A DNA stretch of 64,000 nt from Poseidonibacter antarcticus (GTDB lineage Bacteria > Campylobacterota > Campylobacteria > Campylobacterales > Arcobacteraceae), in NCBI RefSeq assembly GCF_003667345.1, contig NZ_RCWF01000002.1:248001-312000 (forward strand), written 5' to 3'. Both the position numbers and the translations under genes were made by a program. The notes under the pieces are model-generated. The model had not been told where the DNA came from. It did no database searches and worked only from the letters and a program-made list of their open reading frames with translations. Shown one piece after another: positions 44,307-53,357 of the stretch (positions are counted from its first letter, which is position 1; every line of letters begins with the position of its first letter).

Positions 44307-44350
44307 TTTTTTTAATATTAATAACACAAACAAATCAACTACCAATAAGT

Positions 44351-44437
44351 GCGAGTGTGGCGGAATAGGTAGACGCGTTGGACTTAAAATCCAATTCCGG
44401 TTTCGGAGTGTCGGTTCAATTCCGACCATTCGCACCA
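44351..44437 (+). tRNA. trnL: tRNA-Leu (anticodon UAA)
   Basis: A class II tRNA of 87 bases. The acceptor GCGAGTG pairs with CATTCGC, the anticodon loop CTTAAAA gives UAA, a long variable arm is present and CCA is encoded. Confidence 0.95.
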
Positions 44438-44555
44438 CTGTGTTATTAAATTAAAACTTTCTTTTTAAAAATCACAAACTACATTTACTTACTAATTTAT
44501 ATAAAATCATTACATTTATTAAATTCATAAATACAAACTTATTTTAAGATTATAT

Positions 44556-46427
44556 TTATAAATCAAATTCAATAGTAAATTCAGCTCCTGTGTATTTTTT
44601 ATTATTGTATATAAAATCATGATTTTTTACAGATATCTTTCCATCTAAATGTTTAACTATAATTTCTTCTGTCATATATAAACCAATACCTGTACCTTGT
44701 GCTTTATGCTTTGTTGTAAAGTATGGTTCAAAGATTCTTTCTATTATATCAGCAGATATACCTCCTGCATTATCTCTTATGATTATACTAACTTTTTTAG
44801 CAGAAACTATAGAACTAATAAATATTACTTTTTCTACATTCTTATCTTTTTTTATTAATTCATCTCTTGCGTTATTAATTATATTTATTAATGCTTGTAT
44901 CAATTCATTTTCATAACTAAACATTTCAATATCTTCTATATCTTTTACTATTCTTATATCTTTTGATGTTAGTTGAGCTTGTAATAAATCTAATGTAGTA
45001 TTAAATGTATTTTTTAAAGAAAAGTTTGTCTTGATTTTATGTGGACTATAAAAATTCCTAAAATCATCAATTGTTTTTGATAAATGCTTTACTGATGCAT
45101 TTATTCTTTTTGTAGCATCAAAGAAAAACTCATCTTCTAGATTATTCATCTGTTTTTGTAAAAGCATTCCTGTAGATGCTGTTAAAATAGTTGAAAGTGG
45201 TTGTCTCCATTGATGTGCAATATTACCAATCATTTCTCCCATTGAAGCCATTTTTGATTGTTGAAATAATATATTTTGTTTTTCATTTAAATCTTTTTTA
45301 TATTTATCAAATTTGTATTTTAGAGTCTTTGAAATATAAATTGATACAATTAATAATACAAAAGTTAGAATAATACTTATTGTAAAAATTTTATATATAA
45401 AAGATTCGTATTTGTTATCAAGAAACTCTTTTTTATCTTGAATAAGCTTCCCCATCTTATCCTTTGAATAAGAAGAGACAAGTATCCATGACCAATCATT
45501 AAATTTTTTTGCATACCCTATTCTATTATTATTTGAAGCTTTATATTCAATAAATAAACTATGCTTATTTAACATACTTGGCATATTTTCTATCAAATCT
45601 TTAACACTTTTATCTTTTTCTACATCTAAAACATTTTTCCCTATAAATTTATTATCTTTATATAATACAAACCTACCTGAGTAATCAAGAATAAAAATAT
45701 CTTTTTTAGTATCTTTTTTAATATATGTTAAATATTTTAATGTTTTTTCTTTAACAAATGCTTCATATTCATCTACATATTCACCCGTTCCTATAACCAT
45801 ATTGTAGGGCTCTAGATATTTATAAAATGAAATCTTTTTATATGTTTTCATTCCTTTATTTGGTTTATACCAATAGTATTCATCAAATCTTTCTGATTTA
45901 TCTTTTATAGTTTTAATAATTGTTTTTACAAATTCATAACCATTACTATCTCTGTAATCAATCATGATTTTATTTTCGATTTTACTATCAATTGGATATA
46001 AAACTTTTCTTCCCTCTATATTGTCAATAAAGAAGTACCCTCTTCCATTGTTAAATCTTATTTCATTTAATGTAACTTTTATAAGTTCAAATATTTCATC
46101 TTTTGTTTTTGTATTTTTATATTTTTCATATATATTTGTAGCAATAGTATGAGCTTCATATACTCTTGTTTTTATTGAATTCTTTAATTCAACTTCAATA
46201 TTCTTATAAGAATTATTAACAATATTATAAACCAAAGATATATCACTTTTTAGTTTATTTTTAGTCTCTAAGATATATTCATTTTCAATTTGTTTTTTCT
46301 CTTTTTGGAATATACTTTTATTTTCAACATATAGCCAAATTGTAATTATCATAGAGAAAATTATAACAAAAGACGAAGGTGCATATTTAATTATTTTTAA
46401 TATTTGTTTTTCATTATTGTTCTTCAT
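44556..46427 (-). CDS. Cache-domain sensor histidine kinase
   Basis: A 623-residue membrane kinase. A first membrane segment (SSFVIIFSMIITIWLYV, about residues 14-30) leads into a large periplasmic part with a Cache fold. The motifs NNGRGYFFIDNIEGRKVLYP and YKPNKGMKTYKKISFYKYL are typical. A second span follows (IFTISIILTFVLLIVSIYI, about residues 350-370). The H box NIAHQWRQPLS contains His405, and NARDEL, DNAGGI and GTGIGLYMTEE follow. Cache domains of this kind usually bind small metabolites such as carboxylates. No regulator gene is adjacent, so its partner is elsewhere. Confidence 0.88.
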   Translation of the reverse strand: MKNNNEKQILKIIKYAPSSFVIIFSMIITIWLYVENKSIFQKEKKQIENEYILETKNKLKSDISLVYNIVNNSYKNIEVELKNSIKTRVYEAHTIATNIYEKYKNTKTKDEIFELIKVTLNEIRFNNGRGYFFIDNIEGRKVLYPIDSKIENKIMIDYRDSNGYEFVKTIIKTIKDKSERFDEYYWYKPNKGMKTYKKISFYKYLEPYNMVIGTGEYVDEYEAFVKEKTLKYLTYIKKDTKKDIFILDYSGRFVLYKDNKFIGKNVLDVEKDKSVKDLIENMPSMLNKHSLFIEYKASNNNRIGYAKKFNDWSWILVSSYSKDKMGKLIQDKKEFLDNKYESFIYKIFTISIILTFVLLIVSIYISKTLKYKFDKYKKDLNEKQNILFQQSKMASMGEMIGNIAHQWRQPLSTILTASTGMLLQKQMNNLEDEFFFDATKRINASVKHLSKTIDDFRNFYSPHKIKTNFSLKNTFNTTLDLLQAQLTSKDIRIVKDIEDIEMFSYENELIQALINIINNARDELIKKDKNVEKVIFISSIVSAKKVSIIIRDNAGGISADIIERIFEPYFTTKHKAQGTGIGLYMTEEIIVKHLDGKISVKNHDFIYNNKKYTGAEFTIEFDL

Positions 46428-46567
46428 TGTTTTAATTATATCCTAAAATATTAGACTTTTTATGAAGAGTTTATAATATCAGATTTATTATTATCATTTT
46501 AATCAACTAATTCAAGTATTCCTTAGATATAATTATAAAACCATATATTATAAATAAGGAATACATA

Positions 46568-47077
46568 TTGTCAAAAATTGGAATACTAGTAGCTAGTTCA
46601 AATAATAATCAGAAATTAGGTTTAAAACTTGAAGAATTAGCATTAAAAGAGAATTGTGAAGTAGAATTAATAAATTTAGTAGATTTAAGATTACCATTAT
46701 ATAGTACAATTGAAGAAGAAGAAAATGGAATTCCCGAAACTGTTTTAGATTTAGCAACAAAAATATTAGATCTAAAAGCTTTTATTATTGTAGCACCTGA
46801 ATATAATGGAGTTATGCCACCTGTACTTAATAATGCAATGGCATGGACTTCACGAGCTACAAAAGATTGGAGAGATGCATTCAATGATAAAATTATTGGG
46901 TTAGCAACACACAGTGGTGGTGGAGGTGCTAAAGGTCTTCAAGCTATGAGAATACAATTTCAACATTTAGGAGCTAATATCTTAGCTAGAGAACTTTTAA
47001 CTACTTATGAAAAACCATTAAATGAAGAAACTGCAATTGGAATGATCCAAGCACTTAAAAGATTATCAAAAGTTTAG
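46568..47077 (+). CDS. NADPH-dependent FMN reductase-like protein
   Basis: A 169-residue flavodoxin-fold protein. It begins KIGILVASSNNNQKLG, then VDLRLPLYS, and has the flavin-site segments APEYNGVMPPVLNNAMAW and THSGGGGAKGLQAMR. The start is a TTG at 46568 with AAGGA eight bases upstream. Members of this family reduce flavins, quinones or azo compounds with NAD(P)H. The gene stands alone. Confidence 0.85.
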   Translation: MSKIGILVASSNNNQKLGLKLEELALKENCEVELINLVDLRLPLYSTIEEEENGIPETVLDLATKILDLKAFIIVAPEYNGVMPPVLNNAMAWTSRATKDWRDAFNDKIIGLATHSGGGGAKGLQAMRIQFQHLGANILARELLTTYEKPLNEETAIGMIQALKRLSKV

Positions 47078-47095
47078 GAATCATTCCTAAACTTT
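47069..47095 (+). terminator. Hairpin at the end of the FMN reductase gene
   Basis: A perfect 12-bp stem (AAAGTTTAGGAA / TTCCTAAACTTT) with loop TCA includes the stop codon. The T tract after it is short, so it may be a weak terminator or an mRNA 3' end. Confidence 0.6.
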
Positions 47096-47145
47096 AATCG
47101 TTAATCTTTAAAATATCTATTTTTTATACTTTATCTGTAATTCAT

Positions 47146-47173
47146 TTGTAACATATTCTTGTTACAATTTTTT
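47146..47173 (+). promoter_or_regulatory. Putative promoter with overlapping operator, leading to a leaderless mRNA
   Basis: TG-T-TACAAT (47160-47168) is an extended -10 box that ends five bases before the ATG at 47174. Transcription would therefore begin at or next to the start codon. A perfect inverted repeat TTGTAAC-N8-GTTACAA (47146-47152 with 47161-47167) overlaps the -10 box and is a candidate repressor site. No ribosome-binding sequence precedes the ATG. Confidence 0.5.
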
Positions 47174-48550
47174 ATGAAAGAAAAAATATACGTAATAGAT
47201 ACTAACATCATCTTACAAAACTTACAAAATCTCTATAAAATATCACAAAATAAAACTAACCACATAGTAATACCTGAGACTGTTTTACTTGAACTTGAGG
47301 ACAAGAAAAAACTATCAAATGAATTAGGATATTATGCAAGAGAATTTGCAAGACTTTTGGCTTTGATGAAAATAAAAGAAATTGATTATAAAACTGGCTT
47401 TAAAGTTGTAAAACTTTTTAATGATGAAATTAATATTGATATTATTTCAAAAGATGTTTATGAAACAGTAATAGAACAAGTTCATTTATCAGAAAGTAAT
47501 GATAAAAGGATTATCGAAACGGCTTGTGTTGCAAGAGATTATTATAAAGGTGCTAAAACTATTTTTTTATCTCTTGATGTTTACGCTAGGACTTTTGCTT
47601 TATTTAAAGGTATCAAAACAGAAACACTTCATGATGATAAATCTACACTTCCAAAATTTGGTTTTGTAAAAACTATTGAACTTGATTCTTCAAAATTCAA
47701 CTCTTTGAATAATAAAAATATTTTAAAAATTGATAAAGAGTATGAAAAAGAAAACTTTTCATATATTTTCAATAGTTCTGATGGAAATAGTGAATATGCA
47801 ATTATTTATAATGATAGAATTGATACTTTAAAAACTACAGACTTTAAAGCTTTAAAAGTTAAACCAGTGAATCTAAAACAAAAATTATTTACAAAAGCTA
47901 TTATTTCAAATATGTTTGAATTATTAGTGATTGATGCAAAAGCAGGAAGTGGTAAAACACTGATGTCAATTGTTAGTGCTATGAGATTAATAGATTTAGG
48001 CTTTTATGACAAAATTGTATATGTAAGAAATTCAATTGAATCACTAGATAAAGGTGAAGATATTGGATATTTATCAGGTAATGATGAGAAATTTAGAATC
48101 TATAATATGGCTGTTCAAGATACATTAGAATTTATAGCTAAAAAACAGCTAAAAAAAAGTGAGAATAAAGATAATCTTCAATCAATAGAAACAAAAATTT
48201 CCGAACTCCAATCTAAGTATAATATTGAAACTCTTTGGCCAGGAGAAGCTAGAGGACGAACATTAAGTTCAGCTATTGTTATTATGGATGAATGGCAAAA
48301 TAGTAGTGAAAAAACTACACAACTGATTTTATCAAGACTTGATGAATCTTGTATGGCAATTGTAATTGGTTCAAATAGACAAATAGATAACTTATATTTA
48401 AATAAATATAATAATGGTCTTACTACACTTCTAAAACAAACAAATGAAACTCATCCCGAATTAAAAATATTTGCAATAGAATTAGATAAAGCAGTAAGAG
48501 GTAAATTTGCCCAATTTACTGAGAGAATATTTGAAAAAAGAAAAGATTGA
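47174..48550 (+). CDS. PIN domain-PhoH family ATPase
   Basis: A 458-residue fusion of an N-terminal PIN-type RNase domain and a PhoH-type ATPase. The PIN domain shows YVIDTNIILQN, PETVLLELEDKK and an acidic SNDKRIIETACV. The ATPase has Walker A IDAKAGSGKTLMS at about residue 258 and Walker B AIVIMDEWQN. Such PhoH2-like proteins unwind and cut RNA. I chose ATG 47174 (MKEKIYVIDTN); the frame is open to a TTG at 47159 that lies within the promoter-like sequence. Confidence 0.88.
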   Translation: MKEKIYVIDTNIILQNLQNLYKISQNKTNHIVIPETVLLELEDKKKLSNELGYYAREFARLLALMKIKEIDYKTGFKVVKLFNDEINIDIISKDVYETVIEQVHLSESNDKRIIETACVARDYYKGAKTIFLSLDVYARTFALFKGIKTETLHDDKSTLPKFGFVKTIELDSSKFNSLNNKNILKIDKEYEKENFSYIFNSSDGNSEYAIIYNDRIDTLKTTDFKALKVKPVNLKQKLFTKAIISNMFELLVIDAKAGSGKTLMSIVSAMRLIDLGFYDKIVYVRNSIESLDKGEDIGYLSGNDEKFRIYNMAVQDTLEFIAKKQLKKSENKDNLQSIETKISELQSKYNIETLWPGEARGRTLSSAIVIMDEWQNSSEKTTQLILSRLDESCMAIVIGSNRQIDNLYLNKYNNGLTTLLKQTNETHPELKIFAIELDKAVRGKFAQFTERIFEKRKD

Positions 48551-48552
48551 TG

Positions 48553-48582
48553 AAAAGTAGAGCTATTATGTTCTACTTTTTA
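48553..48582 (+). terminator. Bidirectional terminator between phoH-like gene and a small minus-strand gene
   Basis: AAAAGTAGA (48553-48561) pairs with TCTACTTTT (48572-48580), followed by T. The right arm also covers the stop codon of the converging small gene. Confidence 0.7.
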
Positions 48583-48692
48583 GAACAACTTCCTTTTCCA
48601 CCACATCCACAACTACCGTCTTTTGTAAATATTTTTTTCAAAATAAAAGCTAGTGCGAGAAAGCCTATTGCATAAATAATATATTCTTCCAT
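48573..48692 (-). CDS. Small cysteine-rich membrane protein (FeoB-associated type)
   Basis: A 39-residue protein too short for most gene callers. One membrane span (YIIYAIGFLALAFILKK) is followed by a short tail with four cysteines (GSCGCGGKGSCSKK). This matches the FeoB-associated Cys-rich membrane protein pattern (Pfam FeoB_associated, from memory). The start ATG at 48692 is preceded by AAGGAAAAT. Such proteins usually lie next to feoB, but no iron transporter is seen here. It may handle iron or copper at the membrane. Confidence 0.65.
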   Translation of the reverse strand: MEEYIIYAIGFLALAFILKKIFTKDGSCGCGGKGSCSKK

Positions 48693-48816
48693 ATATTTTC
48701 CTTAATGATAATAATTATTAGTATATTATATTATTTATAATTAAATTACAATTAATACATAAAATTAAGGAATAATCAAATCAAGAAGAATATAATACTA
48801 CATATTAAAAAAGGAA

Positions 48817-50505
48817 ATGAAAATTCAAAATAGATTAATAAACGACACTATATATAATCATATAGAATATACAAAATTAGAAGATAAAATTCTACAAACA
48901 AAAATAGTAAATAGATTGCAGTTTATAACGCAAAATGCATTGGCTTATTTTTCATATCCATCGATTACTACTAAAAGATTTATACACTCTCTTGGTACTA
49001 TGCATTTGGCTTCTTTTATGTTTAAAAACTCACTTTTAAATGCTGATAAGATTACAAAGAATAGTTTTTTATCATCTTTGAAAAAAGCTATTGAACAGAT
49101 TATTAAAGAAGAAAATCTAAATCTTGATTTAAAAGATATGGTTTATTTTGATAATAAAGCTTTATATCAATTCAGTATTCCAACTAAATCAAAATCACAC
49201 TCAACTGCTTATACTGTGATTTTACAAACTATTAGAATCATAGGATTACTTCACGATGTTGGGCATTTACCTTTTTCTCATCAAGCTGAGAATGCTTTGA
49301 AAAAAGTTTATACAAAAATAAAAAACAAAGAATCAAATCAAGAAATTTTAGTAGAAAAAGAGATTGAATTTAAAAATAATTATGAAAAAATTACAAATAA
49401 TTCAAAAGAAGTCTTACATGAAGCCATTGGGAAAGAGCTTTTATCTTTATTATTTGATTATGAATTAAATGATTTCTTAAAAAAATCAAATGATAAAAAA
49501 TATATAAAACTAATAGAAAAACTTTCTTTATGTATTTTAGAAGAAAAAACTATTTATGGTTTTGATTTCAAAGTTTTACATAGATTTATTGATAGTACAG
49601 TTGATGCTGATAGATTGGATTATGTAAATAGAGATATGCTTGCAAGCGGTTATATTACAGGACCAAATGATCATATAAGAATAACAAAACAAGCTGTTTT
49701 AGTTCAAGAAAACAAAAAATATCACTTAAGTTTTTTTGATATGTCTTTAATAGATATTGAACATATGTTAGAAATGAGATTTAATCTTTATAAAAAAGTG
49801 ATTTTTAATCATGGGATTGCAAAAACTGATACATTACTTGAAAATGTAATTGAATATTTAGCAGACAAGTATTTTAAAAATCCTAAAATGGATGAAAAAG
49901 TATCAGATAATATTTCTATGCTTTGGAATTTTCATAATAGAGATATAGAAAAAAAACTAGATACTATTTCTATGTTAGATGAAAACTGGTTAATTTCACT
50001 ATTTAAAAATGAATATTTTTTAATAAAAGAAAAAGATGTTTTAAGTTCAGAAGACAAAAAATATCTTTACTCTTTTGAAGAAGTATTATTTGGAAAAAGA
50101 AAGTTTAGAAGTCCTTGGAAAAACTTAAATGAATTTTATAATGTTTTAGAGTTTTCAACAGTTCAACGATATAAATTTAGAGAAAGTTTTGGATATATAA
50201 AAGGAAATAAAGCAAAAAAACTTCAAAATGCTTTGGATAAATTTATAACAAAATGGGAAAAAAGTGAGGATAAACTATTTTTTGCATATCAAATAGTTTC
50301 TTTTAATCTTGGAATTGAAAAAGAGTTTTCTTTTTACGATGGAGGAGAACTTATAAATATAGATGAGATTTCAACATTAAGAAAAAGACTTAAACAATCA
50401 ATGCAAAATACAGTTCCATTTTATATTTATTCTAATAAAAAAGTTTTAAATGAAGAGATGAAAAAAGAACTAAGAGAAATTTTATTTAATATTTTTGGTG
50501 ATTAA
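48817..50505 (+). CDS. SAMHD1-like HD-domain phosphohydrolase
   Basis: A 562-residue protein of the dNTPase/SAMHD1-like HD family. The metal site is built from RFIHSLGTMHLASF (first His), LLHDVGHLPFSHQAE (HD pair) and DSTVDADRLDYVNRDML (last Asp). A long helical C-terminal half follows. A strong ribosome site (AAAAAAGGAA) precedes the ATG. Relatives hydrolyse dNTPs and may limit phage replication or balance nucleotide pools. It stands as a single gene upstream of pdxH. Confidence 0.82.
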   Translation: MKIQNRLINDTIYNHIEYTKLEDKILQTKIVNRLQFITQNALAYFSYPSITTKRFIHSLGTMHLASFMFKNSLLNADKITKNSFLSSLKKAIEQIIKEENLNLDLKDMVYFDNKALYQFSIPTKSKSHSTAYTVILQTIRIIGLLHDVGHLPFSHQAENALKKVYTKIKNKESNQEILVEKEIEFKNNYEKITNNSKEVLHEAIGKELLSLLFDYELNDFLKKSNDKKYIKLIEKLSLCILEEKTIYGFDFKVLHRFIDSTVDADRLDYVNRDMLASGYITGPNDHIRITKQAVLVQENKKYHLSFFDMSLIDIEHMLEMRFNLYKKVIFNHGIAKTDTLLENVIEYLADKYFKNPKMDEKVSDNISMLWNFHNRDIEKKLDTISMLDENWLISLFKNEYFLIKEKDVLSSEDKKYLYSFEEVLFGKRKFRSPWKNLNEFYNVLEFSTVQRYKFRESFGYIKGNKAKKLQNALDKFITKWEKSEDKLFFAYQIVSFNLGIEKEFSFYDGGELINIDEISTLRKRLKQSMQNTVPFYIYSNKKVLNEEMKKELREILFNIFGD

Positions 50506-50537
50506 ATAATATTTACCAATTAAAGAAAGGAAACACT

Positions 50538-51176
50538 GTGGATTTAACGGAAATTAGAGGAAAATATACTACAAAAGCTTTGGATATTGAGCATTTAGAT
50601 AAAAACCCATTTAAACAGTTTGAAATATGGTTTAAAGATGCAATCAATGAAGAAGTATCCGAACCAAATGCAATGATTCTAGCAACTGTAGGAAAAGATA
50701 TGATGCCAAGTGTACGTGCTGTATTGCTTAAAACTTTTGATGAAAGTGGTTTTGTATTTTTTACAAATTATAAAAGTAAAAAAGCAGCTCAAATAAAAGA
50801 AAACCCAAATGCAGCAGCACTATTTTCATGGATTGATATGGAAAGACAAGTAAAAATTGAAGGTTCTGTTGAAAAAATTTCAACTGCTGATTCTTTGAAA
50901 TATTTTCTTTCTCGTCCAAAAGGAAGTCAAATTGGTGCTTGGGTTTCACATCAAAGTAGTATTATTACTTCAAGAGGTTTGTTGGAGCAAAAATTTGATG
51001 AAATAAAAAGAAAATTTTCAAAAGGCGAAGTTCCATTTCCAGACTTTTGGGGTGGATATATAATCAAACCTTTAAGAATCGAATTTTGGCAAGGAGGACA
51101 AGATAGACTTCATGATAGATTTCTTTATGAAAAAGATGAAAAAGGTTCTTGGACTATCACAAGATTGGCACCATAA
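50538..51176 (+). CDS. pdxH: Pyridoxamine 5'-phosphate oxidase
   Basis: A 212-residue FMN enzyme that makes pyridoxal phosphate from the pyridoxine and pyridoxamine forms. Matches are NAMILATVGKDMMPSVRAVLLK, FFTNYKSKKAAQI, NPNAAALFSW, the SRPKGSQIGAWVSHQS loop and the C-terminal RIEFWQGGQDRLHDR with RLAP at the end. The start is a GTG at 50538 with AAAGAAAGGA upstream. PLP is used by SelA and probably by the NifS-like protein here, though no operon link exists. Confidence 0.94.
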   Translation: MDLTEIRGKYTTKALDIEHLDKNPFKQFEIWFKDAINEEVSEPNAMILATVGKDMMPSVRAVLLKTFDESGFVFFTNYKSKKAAQIKENPNAAALFSWIDMERQVKIEGSVEKISTADSLKYFLSRPKGSQIGAWVSHQSSIITSRGLLEQKFDEIKRKFSKGEVPFPDFWGGYIIKPLRIEFWQGGQDRLHDRFLYEKDEKGSWTITRLAP

Positions 51177-51254
51177 TATTACATTTTGTAATATATTTTA
51201 ATAATTTATAAAAAAATTGTTAAAATACTTCTATAAAAAAAGAGGAGTATTATT

Positions 51255-51623
51255 ATGATTTTAGGGAAATGCCCTTATTGCGATGGCAATGTAATAGCAC
51301 GAAACTTTGTAGCACAAGGTAAAAAAATAAAATTATATACTTGTGAAAATGCAAAAAAAGAGTATGATGAAAGTGAATCTTTTGTATTTACAGCTGATTC
51401 AACTTGTACTTTTAGAGTATATTCAAATGCTTTCTTGAGATGGAACAAAAGAAGTTTTAGCCAATATGAAATGAAGAAATTACTTCAAGATGGACAAGCG
51501 ACAATTAGATTACATGGAAGAGCTGGTACTAGTGAATATTTTAAATATGTAATACCTGATAAAGAGTATGGTGTTTCTATTTTATGGGATGAAGAAGTAG
51601 AAAAAGAAGATTCCCAAGTATAG
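51255..51623 (+). CDS. Zinc-ribbon hypothetical protein
   Basis: A 122-residue protein that begins with a half zinc ribbon (KCPYCDGNV, then YTCENAKKEYDESE). The central part (STCTFRVYSNAFLRWNKRSF) suggests a second cysteine pair. The last 50 residues include LLQDGQATIRLHG. Similar topoisomerase-type zinc domains bind nucleic acid. I do not recognise a family of known function. An AGAGGAG ribosome site precedes the ATG. Confidence 0.6.
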   Translation: MILGKCPYCDGNVIARNFVAQGKKIKLYTCENAKKEYDESESFVFTADSTCTFRVYSNAFLRWNKRSFSQYEMKKLLQDGQATIRLHGRAGTSEYFKYVIPDKEYGVSILWDEEVEKEDSQV

Positions 51624-51672
51624 TATGGTTTAAAATATTCATTAGCTAAAAAATAAATAAAAAGGATAAAAA

Positions 51673-52269
51673 ATGAAATTATTTCATAAAATAATTACAA
51701 GTATAATGTTAGTAGCATTTTCAACAAGCTTAAGTTTAGCAGCACCTACACCAACAAATATAAAAGAACAATCACCACAAGGTATATACCTTTCAGCTGT
51801 AGAAACATATGATTTAGTAAAAAAAGATGCTAATAAAATCTTATTTATTGATGTAAGAACACCTTATGAATTGGTTTTTGTTGGTTCAACACCAATGATG
51901 GATAAAAATATTCCTTTTACATTAGTATCTGCTAAGAAATGGGATGAAAAAAGAAAAAGTTATGCTGGGGAATTAAATAAAAATTTCGTAAAAGATGTAG
52001 AAACTGCACTTAAAGCAAAAGGTTTAAGTAAAAAAGACCAAATTATCTTTATGTGTAGATCAGGATCTAGAAGTCTTAAAGCAACTAAACTTATGGCAAA
52101 AGCTGGTTATATGAATGTAGCTACTGTTGTTGATGGTTTTGAAGGTGGAAAAGATAAAAAATATAAACAAAGAACTACAAATACAGGATGGAAAAATACT
52201 TGTCCTGCAAATTCTTGGGGATATAAAAATTATAAAGAAAAAATGTATTTTCCAAAAGAAAAAATTTAA
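51673..52269 (+). CDS. Periplasmic rhodanese
   Basis: A 198-residue exported rhodanese with a signal peptide (MLVAFSTSLSLAAP). It shows ILFIDVRTPYELVFVG, an inserted loop with a metal- or anion-binding look (GSTPMMDKNIPF), the active loop FMCRSGSRSLKA and a C-terminal NTCPANSWGYKNY extension. It is likely to act on sulfur compounds in the periplasm. The converging pentapeptide gene shares its terminator. Confidence 0.82.
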   Translation: MKLFHKIITSIMLVAFSTSLSLAAPTPTNIKEQSPQGIYLSAVETYDLVKKDANKILFIDVRTPYELVFVGSTPMMDKNIPFTLVSAKKWDEKRKSYAGELNKNFVKDVETALKAKGLSKKDQIIFMCRSGSRSLKATKLMAKAGYMNVATVVDGFEGGKDKKYKQRTTNTGWKNTCPANSWGYKNYKEKMYFPKEKI

Positions 52270-52279
52270 AAGAGATTTA

Positions 52280-52314
52280 AAAGTAGGAACTTATTTTCTA
52301 AGTTCTTACTTTTT
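52280..52314. terminator. Bidirectional terminator
   Basis: AAAGTAGGAACTTA and TAAGTTCTTACTTTTT form a 13-bp stem with one G-U pair and a TTTTC loop. T runs on one side and A runs on the other serve both converging genes. Confidence 0.75.
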
Positions 52315-52907
52315 CACTTACATTCTACATTTTTTAAAATAGCTTCTTCTTTTTTCAAGTGGATACAATCTTCTTTTTTTACAATACTATCATTTATTTT
52401 AGCATTCCAAAAAATCACACCTTTTATATTTAAATCACTTAAATCAACATCTCTAAAAGTTGCATACGCTGCACCTGCATTTTGAAAATCTGTATTTTCA
52501 AATGAAGTTTCTAAGAAAGTTGCTGACCAAATAGAAAGATTGGTACATTTTACATTTTCAAAATTTGTATTTGAGAAATTAGTACCTTTAAATGTAGTAT
52601 TATGACATTTTATATTTATAATATCTGCACCTGTTAAATTTGATGCTCTTGCATTTGTATTCTGCATATTTGTATTTGTAAGATTTACACCCCACATATT
52701 TGCTTTTACTAAATTTGTATTTTCTAAGTTTGCATAGCTTAAGTCACTTCCGCTTAAGTTAGATTCACTTAAATCTTTTCCACTTAAATTTACGCCTGTT
52801 AAATCACACTCTTGACAATCGTTAGTTTTCAATAACTTATCTAAATGCTCTTGATTAAAAGCAAATAATGAAGAAATTAAAAATGTTACTATTATTAGAT
52901 ATTTCAT
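52314..52907 (-). CDS. Exported pentapeptide-repeat protein
   Basis: A 197-residue protein with a signal peptide (YLIIVTFLISSLFAF). About 25 pentapeptide repeats of the A(D/N)LxX kind follow from residue 37 to 165 (VNLSGKDLSESNLSGSDLS and on), forming a right-handed beta helix. Cysteines at CQEC and near the C-terminus (CIHLKK, VECK) suggest disulfides or ligand binding. It lies 8 bases after a thioredoxin-like periplasmic gene, its likely operon partner. Confidence 0.78.
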   Translation of the reverse strand: MKYLIIVTFLISSLFAFNQEHLDKLLKTNDCQECDLTGVNLSGKDLSESNLSGSDLSYANLENTNLVKANMWGVNLTNTNMQNTNARASNLTGADIINIKCHNTTFKGTNFSNTNFENVKCTNLSIWSATFLETSFENTDFQNAGAAYATFRDVDLSDLNIKGVIFWNAKINDSIVKKEDCIHLKKEEAILKNVECK

Positions 52908-52915
52908 AATTCTTC

Positions 52916-53299
52916 CTATTTTACATTTTTAACAAATTCTAAAAATTGTGATTCTCTAGTTCCACCAATTTTTTTTGCTAATAGTTTCATTGAACTAGCC
53001 TCACTAAAATAAAAAGTTGGAATACCAATAAATTTATATGGTAATATCTTCTCATCTTCTTTTATATCCATAACAACAGATACAAAGTTATCATTTATAA
53101 AAGATATAATTTCTTTATCTTTTAAAACTTTTTTCTTCATATAATTACACTCAGGACAAGTAGGTGTTGAATACATAATCATAAGTTTTTTATTTGAATC
53201 AATTGCTTTTTGTTTAGCTGTAGATAAATCTTTTTCAAAGTTAATTGAACCTGCAAAAAGACTTAGTGTAAATATTAAGATTAAAAATAATAGTTTCAT
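52916..53299 (-). CDS. Periplasmic thioredoxin-like protein
   Basis: A 127-residue thioredoxin-fold protein with a signal peptide (LILIFTLSLFAGS) and a CPEC active site in MYSTPTCPECNYMKKK, close to SoxW/thioredoxin-like 2 proteins. The cis-proline segment is FIGIPTFYFS. It probably reduces or isomerises disulfides in the periplasm. Its partner gene product downstream is cysteine-bearing. Confidence 0.8.
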   Translation of the reverse strand: MKLLFLILIFTLSLFAGSINFEKDLSTAKQKAIDSNKKLMIMYSTPTCPECNYMKKKVLKDKEIISFINDNFVSVVMDIKEDEKILPYKFIGIPTFYFSEASSMKLLAKKIGGTRESQFLEFVKNVK

Positions 53300-53357
53300 A
53301 ATACTCCTTTTACTTAAATTATATTACAAATAAGTAAAAAAAGTATTAAATCAAAAA

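Noticed and set aside
44076-44438. A 120-codon open frame on the minus strand across the tRNA cluster
   Set aside because: It is the antisense of four well-formed tRNA genes. Such frames (with segments like GIEPT and ESNCRH) are a classic false gene call.
46341-46354. A 14-base match between the oldest CRISPR spacer (28831-28844) and the cache-domain kinase gene, as possible self-targeting
   Set aside because: Only 14 of 30 bases match, in AT-rich sequence, so chance is likely. It would need a genome-wide comparison and the PAM to be taken further.
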